From: Sthenelais limicola
Lineage: Eukaryota > Annelida > Polychaeta > Phyllodocida > Sigalionidae
NCBI GenBank assembly: GCA_942159475.1
Contig: OW804095.1
Span: 94,129,740 to 94,193,739, forward strand
DNA length: 64,000 nucleotides
Direction: 5' to 3'
Shown: positions 17,688-29,303 of the stretch, piece by piece
Layout: the number at the start of each line of letters is the position of its first letter
Position numbering within the stretch: position 1 is the stretch's first letter
Made by a program: the position numbers and the translations under genes
Notes under the pieces: model-generated
Seen by the model: the letters and a program-made list of their open reading frames with translations, nothing else
Told to the model about the DNA's origin: nothing
Databases searched by the model: none

Positions 17688-18179
17688 TTAGTGGCACCCT
17701 TTTTTTTTTAAATGTTCAGTTAAATAATCCTTTCTAGCAAATGTTTGTGGGCAGTGAGGGCAATTAAGAATAACCGGTCCCTTATGCTTAAACCTTCTGT
17801 GGCGGGACAGGTTCGAATTGGATTTGTATGCGGCATGACAATGCTCGCATATATACTTCGCTTTTCCCTGCTCACCATCAGGACCTCTAATTCTAGGGCG
17901 ACCTACAATTTTACCTCCACTTTTTTCGGTTTTCGGGTTATTTGTTTGCAATGTGTGTAAACCTCCACTCTTTCCTTCGTCCACATTATCCTCCTTTTGC
18001 TCATCCCCATCCTGCAAAATGGATAGGATGATTTGACTGCTTCGGTCTGTCCTACAACCGCCCTCAGTTTGCAAGTTATCCCTTGCGGCAATTTCGCTAC
18101 GTTTCCTCTCTTCTTCCAGCATGGTGGAGCGCGCTTTTGAAGCAACCTCCACCAAAATATCAAAAGCGGAAAAATCCAT
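17688..18179 (-). CDS. Zinc-finger protein (one C2H2 and one C2HC finger)
   Basis: I prefer the ATG at 18179 (AACATGGAT, good Kozak context), giving 163 residues; an in-frame ATG at 18251 would add 24. The N-terminal half is helical and acidic (FDILVEVASKARSTMLEEER). A GKIVGRPRIRG segment resembles an AT-hook core. Then comes one C2H2 finger (CEHCHAAYKSNSNLSRHRR, His at the usual spacing), an HKGPV-type linker, and a second finger beginning CPHCPQTFARKDYLTEH whose last ligand is Cys, or the final His, at the C-terminus. Known role: sequence-specific DNA binding in the nucleus. It may regulate element genes, like the AT-hook protein. It shares the finger-plus-basic style with the finger in the PolB N-terminus, but not its sequence. 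Confidence 0.8.
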   Translation of the reverse strand: MDFSAFDILVEVASKARSTMLEEERKRSEIAARDNLQTEGGCRTDRSSQIILSILQDGDEQKEDNVDEGKSGGLHTLQTNNPKTEKSGGKIVGRPRIRGPDGEQGKAKYICEHCHAAYKSNSNLSRHRRFKHKGPVILNCPHCPQTFARKDYLTEHLKKKGCH

Positions 18180-18334
18180 GTTTTTCAAGTTAGAATGTTG
18201 AAATATATTATCCGTATTGTAACTCTTGTATGTACTACAGGAATGAAGCATACACCTGCTTTTAAGGTATCAGGGTAACTAAAGGATTAAAATAACAATG
18301 GTTTTGCCCCCTCCCTTAAGGATAACACCCATAC

Positions 18335-18356
18335 GGGGGGGGGGGGGGGGGGGGGG
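18335..18356. repeat. Poly-G tract (22 G)
   Basis: An uninterrupted run of 22 G preceded by CCCATAC. It lies just outside the last recognised Polinton gene. Such runs can form G-quadruplexes and are prone to assembly length errors. Confidence 0.95.
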
Positions 18357-18735
18357 TTGTCGGATGAGCATGAGATTTATACAAAATTCTTTGTGTTGGT
18401 GTTGATCCAACACCACCCAACCTTACCAAGCGCTCTCCTCTGAGCTACCAAGTATACCCGTATTGCACCACCCCTCCAATATCTACGCTATTCGCAAACA
18501 CATAAATAAATTGGTGTATCCCCTTTTTAATTTCCTCCACATCCCCCCATTTCCACCTCTCCATCCTAAACCTTCTTATAATACTCCCTATACTAGCACA
18601 CCACCTACTGGTCAAGATATGTATACCCACACCTCCAACCCACCCCCACCCCCATCCACAAAGGGTGCCCAAGGTAGCAAGAAATCGATCCCCCCCACCC
18701 ACCCCAACCCACCCCCACCCCACCATATACTGTGG

Positions 18736-18930
18736 CGCCACCTAGTGTCACCCCACATCCTTACTAAAGGTACCTGTAACGTCACCTAGTGTCACCCAAC
18801 CCACCCCATACTGTGACGTCACTAGTGACAGGGCGTTGGGGCGCCACCTAGTGTCAACCATTAGAGTTGAAGGGTACTAGTGACAGGGCGCTGGGGCGCC
18901 ACCTAGTGTTAACCATTAGAGTTGAAGGGT
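18736..18930. promoter_or_regulatory. Cluster of CTCF-like motifs with 55-bp tandem duplication and a CRE
   Basis: CGCCACCTAGTG occurs at 18736, 18842 and 18897, and a shorter CACCTAGTG occurs near 18784. Reverse-complemented these read CACTAGGTGGCG, close to the CTCF core. A perfect TGACGTCA CRE lies at 18814-18821. The segment 18821-18875 is repeated with few changes at 18876-18930. A further CACTAGGTGGCG lies at 11697 within the Polinton. Binding is inferred from motif only. Confidence 0.5.
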
Positions 18931-18960
18931 ACCGAAGGGTACCCGGGTAGCAAAAAAACG

Positions 18961-19860
18961 ATCAGCTCTCACTACTGGTGACTCCAGGATTTAGTGATAG
19001 ACCAGCTACCGTAAACTTCCCAAGTGGTTCTTTGAAGACCAGCCTGGTATACTAAAATTCAACTAGCAATGTCTGGGGTGGAATATATGGCACCATTGAC
19101 TGAATATGCTTCTTAGATAGGGTGATTTGGTTATTCTCCGGTGGTGGTGAGATAAACATTAAGCTGCTGCTCGGAATTGAATAACTCCCACATCCAATTG
19201 ACGCAAAAGAATTGTGAGTATAGCTGGGGATCCACGAAGAATATTAATTTATCTCCTTTGATAAACGGTGCTAGTATTGTTTTTTGAAGGTGCATACCAG
19301 CTAAATTCCTTTAAAAAGTAAAATGTTCTATCATATTCATTCCAAACCTATTTGAAAGTAGACAGATAATCTATTAAATGATTTGTACCCGTATTTCTTG
19401 CTGAAAATCTCATTATCTCGTAAATTATTCATTTTGGTTACCTTCCAAAATCCCATCTTTTTTTTAAAAGAAAGAATTAGAGAGGCTAAGATCAAATTAA
19501 GCAAGAAAAGTGAGTTGGATGGGGTTTGGGGATACATATGTTCTTTGTCGTAGAGGCATGAGTGGCGGTCGTAAGCTTGCATTTATTTTTCGGCAAAAAT
19601 GGTTTTTGCATGGGGCTACGATTCGTCCAGGAAGCGTGTCATACCAGAAAGTGGTGGCTGGCCATAATAGGCTTTAAGCCCTTATAGAACTCTTTAAATC
19701 AACTAGGATATTATATTATTGAGCGGATAATGAAACCTTGGGCTATTTAAAAGATTTCCTGCCTTCCCCACACCATAGGTAGGGCCTACAGAGAGCCCAC
19801 CCAGCCGCCTACCAAGCCATGTAGGCACTACTGTCATATCGCCTACATGGCACCCTGCTC
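18961..19860. other. Non-coding or decayed sequence between Polinton side and LINE fragment
   Basis: No intact gene. Short open stretches exist on the minus strand, but they are broken by stops and I recognise no family. Confidence 0.4.
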
Positions 19861-19864
19861 GAAA

Positions 19865-20327
19865 AAATAAATAGCAGCTATGAGCTGGTTTTGAACGTGA
19901 AAATACAGTCTGGGGCTCTAAAGGTGTTAAAGTCGACTGGAATTTCATCAAACAAGCTCCTGTGAAGAAGGATGCCTAGGTCTTCGCTGTGTCAAGGAGA
20001 TAATTCAGGCAAATTTCGTGGGTGAGTAGAGCATTAAATAGACCAGATGAGAAGTGGGTAAAAACCATTGAGAGTTTATATGACAGAAAGATTTATGATA
20101 TATTTCTATGTAGAAGCAATCCAAACAAATGCCTCAATAAATTCTATGAAGAAATGTTCAATATGTGGAACAAAATGTATTACAAAAAATGGCCCTCGTC
20201 TAGGGTGGATGTTCTAAGACAGCGGTTCATATTCAATAAGAATATTAAGGTTGAAGGTAAAAGGTTACAGAATAATGAATGGAATCAAGCAAAGTTAAGG
20301 ATGATAGGTGATACATATTATTAGTAC
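19865..20327 (+). pseudogene. Decayed L1/Tx1-like LINE, end of the reverse-transcriptase ORF
   Basis: The 100-residue open frame (20022-20324) has LNRPDEKWVKTIESLYD, a Trp-rich helix (MFNMWNKMYYKKWP) and IFNKNIKVEGKRLQNNEWNQ. This matches the post-reverse-transcriptase region of L1/Tx1 LINEs, where a conserved Trp region is followed by a pattern like FNxxIxxxGKxxxxxxW. Upstream in other frames are WNFIKQAPVKK and LGLRCVKEIIQANFV, the expected preceding motifs, so there are at least two frameshifts. The 5' part is missing. A dead 5'-truncated insertion. Confidence 0.6.
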
Positions 20328-20956
20328 AAACGACGACAGGTGTCGATCGGAAGAAATTCAAGAAACCTCAAGAGAGAAATACTTTCTCCATTCACTTCTT
20401 TATTCCTCCTTATGAGTTGGGTTGAAGACCTTACTTCCTCAACCCGATTAAGAACAGGTACATCGAGATATATCAATAATTTATAACATTAGATGCATAG
20501 GATGCAACTCAAACAGGAATAACTAAATAAATATAATAATGACATAAATACAAACTTGAACATATGGCCAATTCCACCAATTTGACAACATTTGGCCCCC
20601 AAACGTGGAAAGTGATAAAATGGGCTTAAATCAAATTAATTACCATTAATTTGATTATTTTTTTTGATTGGATGGTTGTACCAACCTGTGGAACCACATA
20701 TTTGGCATTTTTAACCCAATTATTTTTTTTTTTTAATTTAAAAATCGCATTTTGGGGGCAAAAATCGTTTTTTTTAAGTGCCAATAGTCTGTGGAATTGC
20801 TAAATTTCTAAATAATCTTCAAAATTGCACATTATTTTTTATATGTTGTGATAGTAGGTTACGTGAACATGATCTGTGTAAAATAAAAATGCAAAAAAAA
20901 TATTTTTTCGCCAAAAGCCATCAAAAACCGATTTTTTTTTTGTGTGGGGCACCCCC

Positions 20957-21390
20957 CATGTCGTGTGCCGTCACGCAGTGTGCCTAAGGTAGAATAAAAA
21001 AATAAAAAATATATATATCTATCAAATTATTATGAATAATGATAAAAGGCATGGGATTATATATGTAAAAACATAAAATGTATTTATTTGAGTTTTTCTT
21101 GGATCGTAGCAGAGAAATAACATGGTGACAAAAGGTGGTGGGTACCCTAGCTCCTGTCGTGTGCCGTCACACCTATTTTAGGGTTTTTAGAGCCTTATGA
21201 GGCACAATTTTGATGATAAACTTTAAATTTGACATTTATTATTGACTTTGCTTGGTACCAATCTATGTAGATTGAAATTCATGATTTCCGAGTAGTTTTT
21301 ACATGATTCTTAAGGCAAAATGCTTTAAAAATGTGCCGTCACGTTGTGTCGTGTGCCATCACGCCTGCCGTTGTGTGCCGTCACGCCTGC
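20957..21390. repeat. Cluster of GTGTGCCGTCACG motifs
   Basis: GTGTGCCGTCACG or a near-identical word occurs at 20963, 21159, 21333 (shorter), 21351 (CCATCACG) and 21373, all on the same strand, with GTCGTGTGCCRTCAC contexts. The rest of the surrounding DNA is AT-rich. No function is known to me. Confidence 0.7.
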
Positions 21391-23360
21391 TGTCACATAA
21401 TATCAGAGACTATATCTCTAACATATATACATAATATTAGAACGTTTATCCTTGAAGATTTTGCCTCTAAAATACTTAAACAGAACAGGAACATTAAATA
21501 CAAGTATTTGAGTCAACTTAAAAAACTAAACAAGGGTAATGAATATTATATATATTCTAAATATAATGAGTTATATAATGTGTATAAATACATTATAATG
21601 TGGGCAGAGGGTCAATGACCTATCACCCTTGCCGCTGCCATTATCATTACCATTACTGAATGGTTATTTGGCTGTAACTTTTCTTCTAGTTAGAATATTT
21701 TCACCAAATAAAAGGTGTCATGACCCTTATGTCGAGACCTATCAAGTACAAAATAGTTCAATACATTATGTGCATATTTGTTTTATCTATTTCTAATTTA
21801 AATCCTCATTTATGTAGAAATATGTACCATTATTCGTCATGCTACTTTTAGCATTTTTTTCATATTTGGGATCTATTTTCGACCCCCCTGTAAACAAATT
21901 CCTAATTATCAGAATGGTTCCAAACTTGGCAGTTTAATGTGCATATATATAAGGTTGATAGAAAATAAAAATTCAACTGATAAATGTAAAAATTATTTTT
22001 GGGTCCTCAGGGGGTGTCTAGGGGCCCAAATGTTGTAAAATTGGTGGAAATGGCCATATATAGAATGATGTGTAACAAATAATATGGTGAAACTCCGGAT
22101 TGAATAATATTAAGCGTAGATTAATACTAAATTACTCAAATGGTGTAACTGGAAATATCGACTAGGGTGGTGATGTAAACCCCTAGTGTCATCTGGACGA
22201 ACTTCATACGCTCGGAGGTGCCCGGATTCGGAGATTCCCGGAGATGGATCCGGAGGTGGATTTCTCCGAAGCTCATCAGAAATGTTTAGATATAATTTAT
22301 ACTTCATGATCATTACACATAATACAAGACTATATAAAGTACATCATAAACTGCATTCTCAGGCCATTTTGATTTCTAGCTATTGACCCTCAGCACATTA
22401 TTAAAAACAAATTAATAATCTGTGACTGTAAATTATCTGATTTAATCTGATATTTTATAATTTGGATGCAATTCGTATTCTGAATAAAGTATTGTTCAAA
22501 TTAAATCAAACAATGTATCATTGTAAGTCTTGAAAGGCCTGGTGCATATCCTGCCCAAGTGTGCATTGTCAGCTTTTATAACAAACAAAACTTGACTCAT
22601 CAAATCTATTTACTGTTTGACCTGAAGGACAGAAGATATCAATATTCTACTACCGTTATATGTTTATAAATGTATTTGAAGTCGTGTTGGGCGTGAGAAA
22701 ACGGCCGACGGTGAACGATACTAATTGAAGCCACCCCAAAAATGGATTTCGGCGGGTTTTTGATATATTAATGTGGACTTGTATGAAGGCCGGTAGCAAA
22801 AGCAAAGGGGACAAATTTCTCCAAACTTGTTCGAATGTCATTTAGATAATTTGGAATATTAAAGATGATGGCGGCGTTTGCTCTAGATGGTTTTTTTTTT
22901 ACTCTCGATGGGTTTTGCCAAGGGTGTTCCTCCCTCGAATCTTACTAATGTAGTACTGGAATTTAAATAGATGGCATTTGCGACTTTCTCTCCTCCACGT
23001 CAAAATACAACGTCAGAATTTTATATCGTTTTTTTCTTAAACCTCAAGATAATTTTAAGCGAAGGAAAACTTCCGACAGGAACGGCTTTGTCGTTAGGAT
23101 ACTGCGGCGGTTTGATAGCGGATTTTTTCCCTGTGATGCTGATTGCACTGGCATTGAAAGAGGAATAATATTTCTCTCTCTTGAGAAATGGAATAAGAGA
23201 TGCAGTGTGCTGCAGTATTATTATTTCCCACAATGTAATCTGCAATGAGGTTTTAAATTGAGTGTCTGCTTGCGTGAACATACCAGGGGCAGAGCCAGGA
23301 TTTTGAGGTATAGATATTTTCATGGAGTGGTGAGAGCAAAGACCTGAAAAAAATATAAAA
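21391..23360. other. AT-rich non-coding stretch
   Basis: No ORF here has a recognisable family or good codon structure. A short GC-rich local palindromic segment lies at about 22200-22270 (CGGAG/CTCCG words). Confidence 0.4.
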
Positions 23361-23527
23361 AGAACCATTAGAATTATATTATGGTGAAGCTATTGATAGT
23401 GAAGTAATATGTATGTTGTTTTTCCGACCCTACCCAATATGATTACTGAAGTATTTTACTTCAAACAAAAGGGAGCGTGTGATTTTCACTATCAATAGCT
23501 TCACCATGATATAATTCTAATGGTTCT
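23361..23527. mobile_element. 167-bp palindromic MITE
   Basis: Terminal arms of 43 bp (23361-23403 and 23485-23527) are inverted copies with a single mismatch, starting AGAACCATTAGAATTATAT. The centre is about 81 bp of unrelated DNA. I could not decide the target-site duplication, so the superfamily is open. Confidence 0.8.
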
Positions 23528-26500
23528 ATTAAGCTAGAATAGGCCTAACCCACGAAATCATTGCACCGTACAAAATATCTTATCCGGATCAATAAATGGA
23601 TCTGGTTGTGAGAACATGCACAATCCGCAGGTCTGAACACTCAACTCTTAGTAAATTCTACTAAATTATTGGCTGACAAAATGATAAATATCGGTATATC
23701 CTGGCCATATTTGGGCCTGGGTTATTGGAGAGGATTGTTGAAGGCAAATCGTACATTTTCAGGCGACTTCACCCACATCTCTCAGTTTGGTTGTTTTTCT
23801 CCCAACGAAAATGATCAGCTCTTCAGTCAAGCGGATATGGTAGCAGATCAACCATTCAGATGCTTTTTAGAATACTAGTATTTATGTTGACACACTTCTT
23901 ATGAAAAGAAAGGAGGTTAGAGAAGTCACCCTTGAACTCAGTTTAGACCCAGTTTAGAATTCCTTCAGTATTAACAGTGATGTGAGCATAAGGAAATGGG
24001 GTGGGGGGGGGGGGGGGGGGGCGCTAATATAGTATATATTTGATCTTTGTGTTAATTCTTCAGTGGTGAGATCATCATGTATCAATTTGGTATTCAAATA
24101 GTACCATGTACTTGATACTGGACTACTTGCTTCATCCTTCATCTTTTTCAATATTTAAAGCTGTACTCCCAGCCTATTTCCATAAAAAAATGAAATTGTC
24201 TATTAACTGGTCTATTCATTGCAGACCCATCAAAAGGTCCCCCAGATAAAGTATTAACGTTTTTTGACCTGTTCTCCTTTGTGTAGAATTGTATTACCCC
24301 AAAATAATTATTCAGAGGACCCGAAGCACGATCAGCACGATGATTGCAGTAATAGGATAACTAAAGGTGCCCACGCTTTTACCTTCTACGTGACACAACA
24401 TTACCGATGTGGTATTTTCATCTTACAGGCTTCCTAATACCTAAATCGGCAGGGTGATGGCCGGGTGTCAGTTGGTATTGAGGAGTTAACTAATACACAA
24501 GAACGTGGGATGTGACTTTTACTCATACCGTATGTATATTTTATGGAAAGAGGGATGACCCAGTCCGCAACAACGGTCGCAAATGACACACTAGCCGCAT
24601 TTATCCGTTATTTATCCGTACATTTTTTGTGTGTGAAATACTTTCGGCCGCAAATTTATAACGGCCGTTTTCGGCCGTGTCTTCCTGTTTTTTCGGCCGC
24701 TTTTACGACTGTTTTTTCGGCATTTTTGGCGGAGGGGGAGGGAGGCAGGGAAGGGAGGAGTAGGAAGAGGAGGAGGAGCACGATGGAGGTAGAGGTGGAG
24801 GAAAACAGTCCCAAGTCCATATTTGAAATGATGAGGTCAAGCCGATTGCAATGTTGGTAAACTGTAGGACATCTAATTAGTATTTCTATATTTTAAGTTT
24901 GATAATATTTCTGGGAGGACAGTTACTAGCTAAGTAGCTAAATATAGTCTATGAGATGACCTTTGAAATGCATAGATCTATATATTTAATACACTGTCTA
25001 GAAATTTGGTAAATGTGTTCATGCTAAAAACAGCGTTAAGCATCTCCAAAATGAAAACATTCCCACAAAGATATCTTGCGAATAATGTCATATATTAGAT
25101 ATTGGTGTAGTCCCTATTATACTTATACTAAACTCATATCAATAGTACATATGACAATAAAAATATATATCAATTTCGTTACTTGTGACTCATCTTGCTG
25201 AAACACATCACAAATAAAGACTCAATCAGATCATTTCTTATCATTTTGATGTTTAAAAATGATTACATGCTGATATTTATGAGCAATCCCGTGAGAAATG
25301 CACCCTTTAGGTTGAGAAATAACAGCTCATCCAGGGTCTATAATTATGTCTTTTTGAGATTGTTTTTTTTCCTTATACCCTTCTCCATCCGCCCATCACG
25401 CACTATGGACACATGGGTTCCTAGATACTGCCTACACTCACTTTTTTTAAACTGGAAATTTAGAGGTTCATAGACCAATTTCCTATAATTATGTAATAAT
25501 GAATATTCCAATCTTTAAAAAGGATATATATACATCTATTATTATGTCCTTTTCATTCATTTAATGCTATGTTTTTGACACTGCTACCGATAACTCATCG
25601 TCACCAATTCCATCGTCAATACATCGTCAGTACATTAACAAGCTTTTGTTGACAGTGCACGGCCGCCACACCATTTAAGCTGCATTTTCAGTTAACATCA
25701 ATCAATAACTCTACATTTCCTTGTTTTTGTTCCAATCTTTTCCTATCCATCTGAAAGTCAAAATTATGATCAAAATTTTGAATTCTGTTATATTTGGTCG
25801 CAGGGCTTCTAGACAGTCCACATTTATATTTTGACGACCCAGGGATATCCTTTGCAGCAGTGGTTTTACTCATACCTACACGCTGAAATGTGTACCACCT
25901 ACCTTTTGTATGGGCAGAAATTAATGTAGTCGTGGCCATGCGTTCTTATGCGTGGGAGAACTAATGCGTAGAATCTGACAGTTCCTTCCTTCTGGTTTCT
26001 TTTTCTAAGAAATGTCTCAATCGTTTTCACTTATTACCCAATTCTACCGACTACATACAATGATTTAGATTCTGAAAGTGAAGAGTTGAATCTATGAGTC
26101 GTGTACATTCTTTAGTTCTGCTAAGATCTATTCCTTTTAATTTAGCTGGTTGAACACGGCCCAAAGTTTATGGTAAAGTTACGCAGTTTCTGACGGCTGT
26201 GTAGTAAATGTAGAACCACAACTCCGGGGTGGTATATGAACGTGTTTTCCTCATAGGCGCGAGAAAAGTCTTTCCTTCCCAATCTTACCTTCTGGTGTGG
26301 TTCATATTATCGCTCATCAGCATTCATCATCTTTCTGCTGATTCGGTTTCAAACCTACATACATAAACATATAACAGCAACCAAATATGGATGAATTCAC
26401 ACCTATAGGTCAAATAATGAGCATTTTTGTTGTCATAATAGCAGCTCTAATGTGGTTATCTCATTGATTCCCCACTAATTATAAGAGCCTGGAGCTCGTT

Positions 26501-26790
26501 ATGCCTGCGTAAAAACGACTCTTACTCCACCCTGCCTTCACATCAAGCATCTGACACTAGGATAGAGCGCCTAATGAAGATTTATATCGTCACCGATCGC
26601 GGTTAACAAGGTAACCTACCTACTAATAGCCTAACGCTCTTATAGAAACCTGGTCGGAAGCCTGGTGTACATGATAGTTTCAATCAGTTTTGTGTCAGTT
26701 GTCATTGTCAATTGCTGAAGGGATTGTTAGTCCGCCTCATCCAGACTCAGGCATAAATATCAATTATTTCTGCCATGTAATTATAGTATT
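23528..26790. other. Non-coding stretch with simple repeats
   Basis: Contains a poly-G run (24003-24021) and a short CpG-rich block with repeated CGGCCG words (24648-24710) followed by a purine-rich run (24730-24800). No supported gene. Confidence 0.45.
24003..24021. repeat. Poly-G tract (19 G)
   Basis: A run of 19 G, the second such tract in the window. Confidence 0.9.
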
Positions 26791-26794
26791 AGTC

Positions 26795-27045
26795 CATTGC
26801 ACTATATAGCCGATAGGATCACGTCATTAAGGCCGCTTCCCGCCCTCTTACATTTACGATTGAAGGGCATAATATATAGAAAAAAGGGTTGCTACCTTAA
26901 TAAGGAAGGTAAATAGTCAGAATAGACTCGGAAAAGAATCGTTTATAGTGCAATGAATTTTATGATACAAGGGAGTAATGATATCTGTACAAGTAGTTGC
27001 AGATACAATAGTATATTATATAGTGTAATGATCCATTGCACTATA
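26795..27045. repeat. Three copies of CATTGCACTATA, one inverted
   Basis: CATTGCACTATA occurs at 26795-26806 and 27034-27045 in the same orientation and as its inverse TATAGTGCAATG at 26944-26955. The outer pair is preceded by the same TC. It may be the remains of a small element. Confidence 0.55.
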
Positions 27046-27313
27046 CACATTGTGCTACGATTGTCTGAGAAACCACTCCCTGATAGCATAACCTGCATTG
27101 CACTAGATACAATTTCTTTCTACACGATGTCTCTCAGAGTAATCTGAGATACCTTTGATCTTCCTCAAATGCATTCATAAGTTTATGCGCCAAACCTCAT
27201 GTCATTATACTCATAGTCGTACATTTACAATGGTGCTAAGGGGCCTTTAAGACACGATCTTATTGGGTATATATTTCTATTTATTATATGCGCATGCTAT
27301 ATGAGAGGTGCTA

Positions 27314-28959
27314 CACTCTAAGAAGAAAGGGTTCTAACAAGAACCCTTAAGGGTTCTTCGGCTTGTCGACATGGCAGAACCCCTAAGGGTTCTACTTAGA
27401 ACCCTTTTTTGAGGGTTCTAAGTAGAACCCCCGTTTCGGGAATAGGCAGGGTTCTACATAGAACCCTCGATTTGAAGAACCCTTTGAAGAACTCTCTGGC
27501 CAAAATAGGTAGGGTTCTACATAGAACCCTGATTTGAAGAACCCTCAAGCTAAAATATGTAGGGTTCTTCATAGAACCCTTGATTTGAAGAACCCACCAT
27601 CTGAAAATGTCCAGGGTTGATTTTATTATTGTTTTATTGCTGAAGTAACATCACTTTTCATCAAATTATTCAACATAATATATTCCATTTCATGGCGTGG
27701 ATAGTATTTTCCTTTATTCTTCAGTGAGTATTCCAGTCGATAATTCCTTTCTTCCTTCCAAGTCTGTTTGGGAGGACATCCTCTTGTCACCTAGAATATA
27801 AAATTCAATCATGATTATGTATGAAGCCATTGAATAATGTGATCATAAATGTGATATAATAGGTAGACAGAGCAATTGTGAAGTGTCAAGGGAAAACAGA
27901 GCCACTAAATTGACTGACACCATATTGAACGCTGAATTGCAAGATCTCAAAAGATTTTGATAATCTCACTCCTCCATGATCCTGACATGTTCCCGATTCG
28001 TTTGAGATATAATAAAAGTTTCTGACATTACCAGTTCCTGTTCTGTGAGCGTTGGAAAATGCGGCAACGTTGCGGCAACACTACCCTCTTCCACGGCACA
28101 TTTTGAATTGTACCTGGAAATGTAGGCCCACGTCTGTCTCTGCCGGCCGTTAGAGCACAACAGGTGTTTGTATGGCTCTGTCACACATCTGTGCCCGCCC
28201 CGTAACTGGGACTCCTCTTCTCGCTTGGGAGAGCACTGAAGTGACCAGCCACCGCCACTACTGGGTGAGGGGATACACTAAACAATAAGTGAGTGGGGTT
28301 GACCTGGCCGTGGCTGCTAGCTTGTTTGTCTCCTAGCAACCAGCAAACATATACAGCCCATATGCTGCGCGTCTTGCATATATCCAGATCAACGAATTTA
28401 AAACAGATTTAAACTCGTTGGTCAGATATATACCTCCTGTATCCTGTGGGAGACACTTGTCTGGCAGAAAGTGATTTCCTGAACTTGGCAGGTCTGCATA
28501 TATATGGGATTAAGTTCTTGTAGTTGGATTTACCATCAAAGTAGTCATTTAAGAACTGTATTATATATATGTACTGACTCGGACCAAAAATGTAAGCTTT
28601 GATTTGATACCAAGAACGAAACTTTTGCACGAATTTGAAGTGACTGACTGCCCCTCCTGACACCCTCCTGAGCTAAAGAACCCTTCAAGTTCAGGAAGAA
28701 CCCTAAAATCAGGCAAAAGCCCCTATGGTTCTAGACGGAACCCCTAAGGAGAAAAAGGGGGTTCTTTGTAGAACCGCTTTGAGTTAAAGAACCCTTCAAG
28801 TGCACGAAGAACCCTTAAATCGCTGAAGAACCCCTATGGTTCTAGATGGAACCTCCAGTGGTCCCGAAGAACCCTTTTAGGTGTCGAAGAACCCTAGGGT
28901 TCTTGGTAGAACCATGAGGTTCTATCTAGAACCCAAAAGAACCCTTTTTTCTTAGAGTG
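27314..28959. mobile_element. Non-autonomous CACTA (EnSpm)-like element built of GGGTTCT repeats
   Basis: The left end CACTCTAAGAAGAAAGGGTTCT and the right end (its inverse, ending TTCTTAGAGTG) form terminal inverted repeats starting CACT, as in CACTA elements. TA flanks both ends as a possible target duplication. About 290 bp at each end consist of many GGGTTCT/AGAACCC words in both orientations, typical subterminal repeats. The interior carries no transposase, so mobilisation would need an enzyme supplied elsewhere. Confidence 0.8.
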
Positions 28960-29303
28960 TACAAGTGGGGTGCTATAAAAATATTCATATAGGACGCGTC
29001 CTATAAAAATGTAGTTGTCTAAAAATAGCTCTGTTGATATGCTTCGCAGAGCTTTGGCTCTCTGAAGCATGTAAACAAATCCACACGATTGGTAATCCAC
29101 CCGTGATTCTGGTACTATGATTACAGAAATACATAACAAGCAATAAGAATTTCAGTAGCACACAGTAGGCTCTACTGAGGCCTACTAATGGGGCTGTCAG
29201 CAGGGCAGCGGGGCTCTCTGAGACTTCTTTAATATTTTTTCAGTGATATCTGATAACATATGATCAAATGTTATGCACATATAATAAATATAAAATGGAA
29301 CTC

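Larger units (their letters stand above)
1..18360 (+). mobile_element. Polinton/Maverick (adintovirus-like) element, left end outside window
   Basis: Seen: contiguous ORFs for a protein-primed family B polymerase, an FtsK/HerA-type ATPase, a retroviral-type integrase with chromodomain, and candidate minor and major jelly-roll capsid proteins, all intact on the plus strand, followed by an accessory block of mostly minus-strand genes. Known: this combination defines Polintons, which encode virion proteins and integrate through their own integrase with 6-bp target duplications and terminal inverted repeats. The left terminus lies outside the window, so the inverted repeats cannot be matched and the right border is only inferred to lie between the last zinc-finger gene and the G-tract/CTCF-like cluster near 18.3-18.9 kb. 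No adenain-like cysteine protease was recognised; it may lie left of the window or be missing. Confidence 0.93.

Noticed and set aside
18388..18456. A second tRNA-like segment on the minus strand (TAGCTCAGAGGAGAGC plus a hairpin)
   Set aside because: The D-arm-like part is good, but the acceptor and anticodon stems do not pair and the T-loop lacks TTC.
21331..21618. 95-residue ORF ending in Tyr/Asn-rich sequence
   Set aside because: Begins inside the GTGCCGTCACG repeat cluster and matches nothing known to me.
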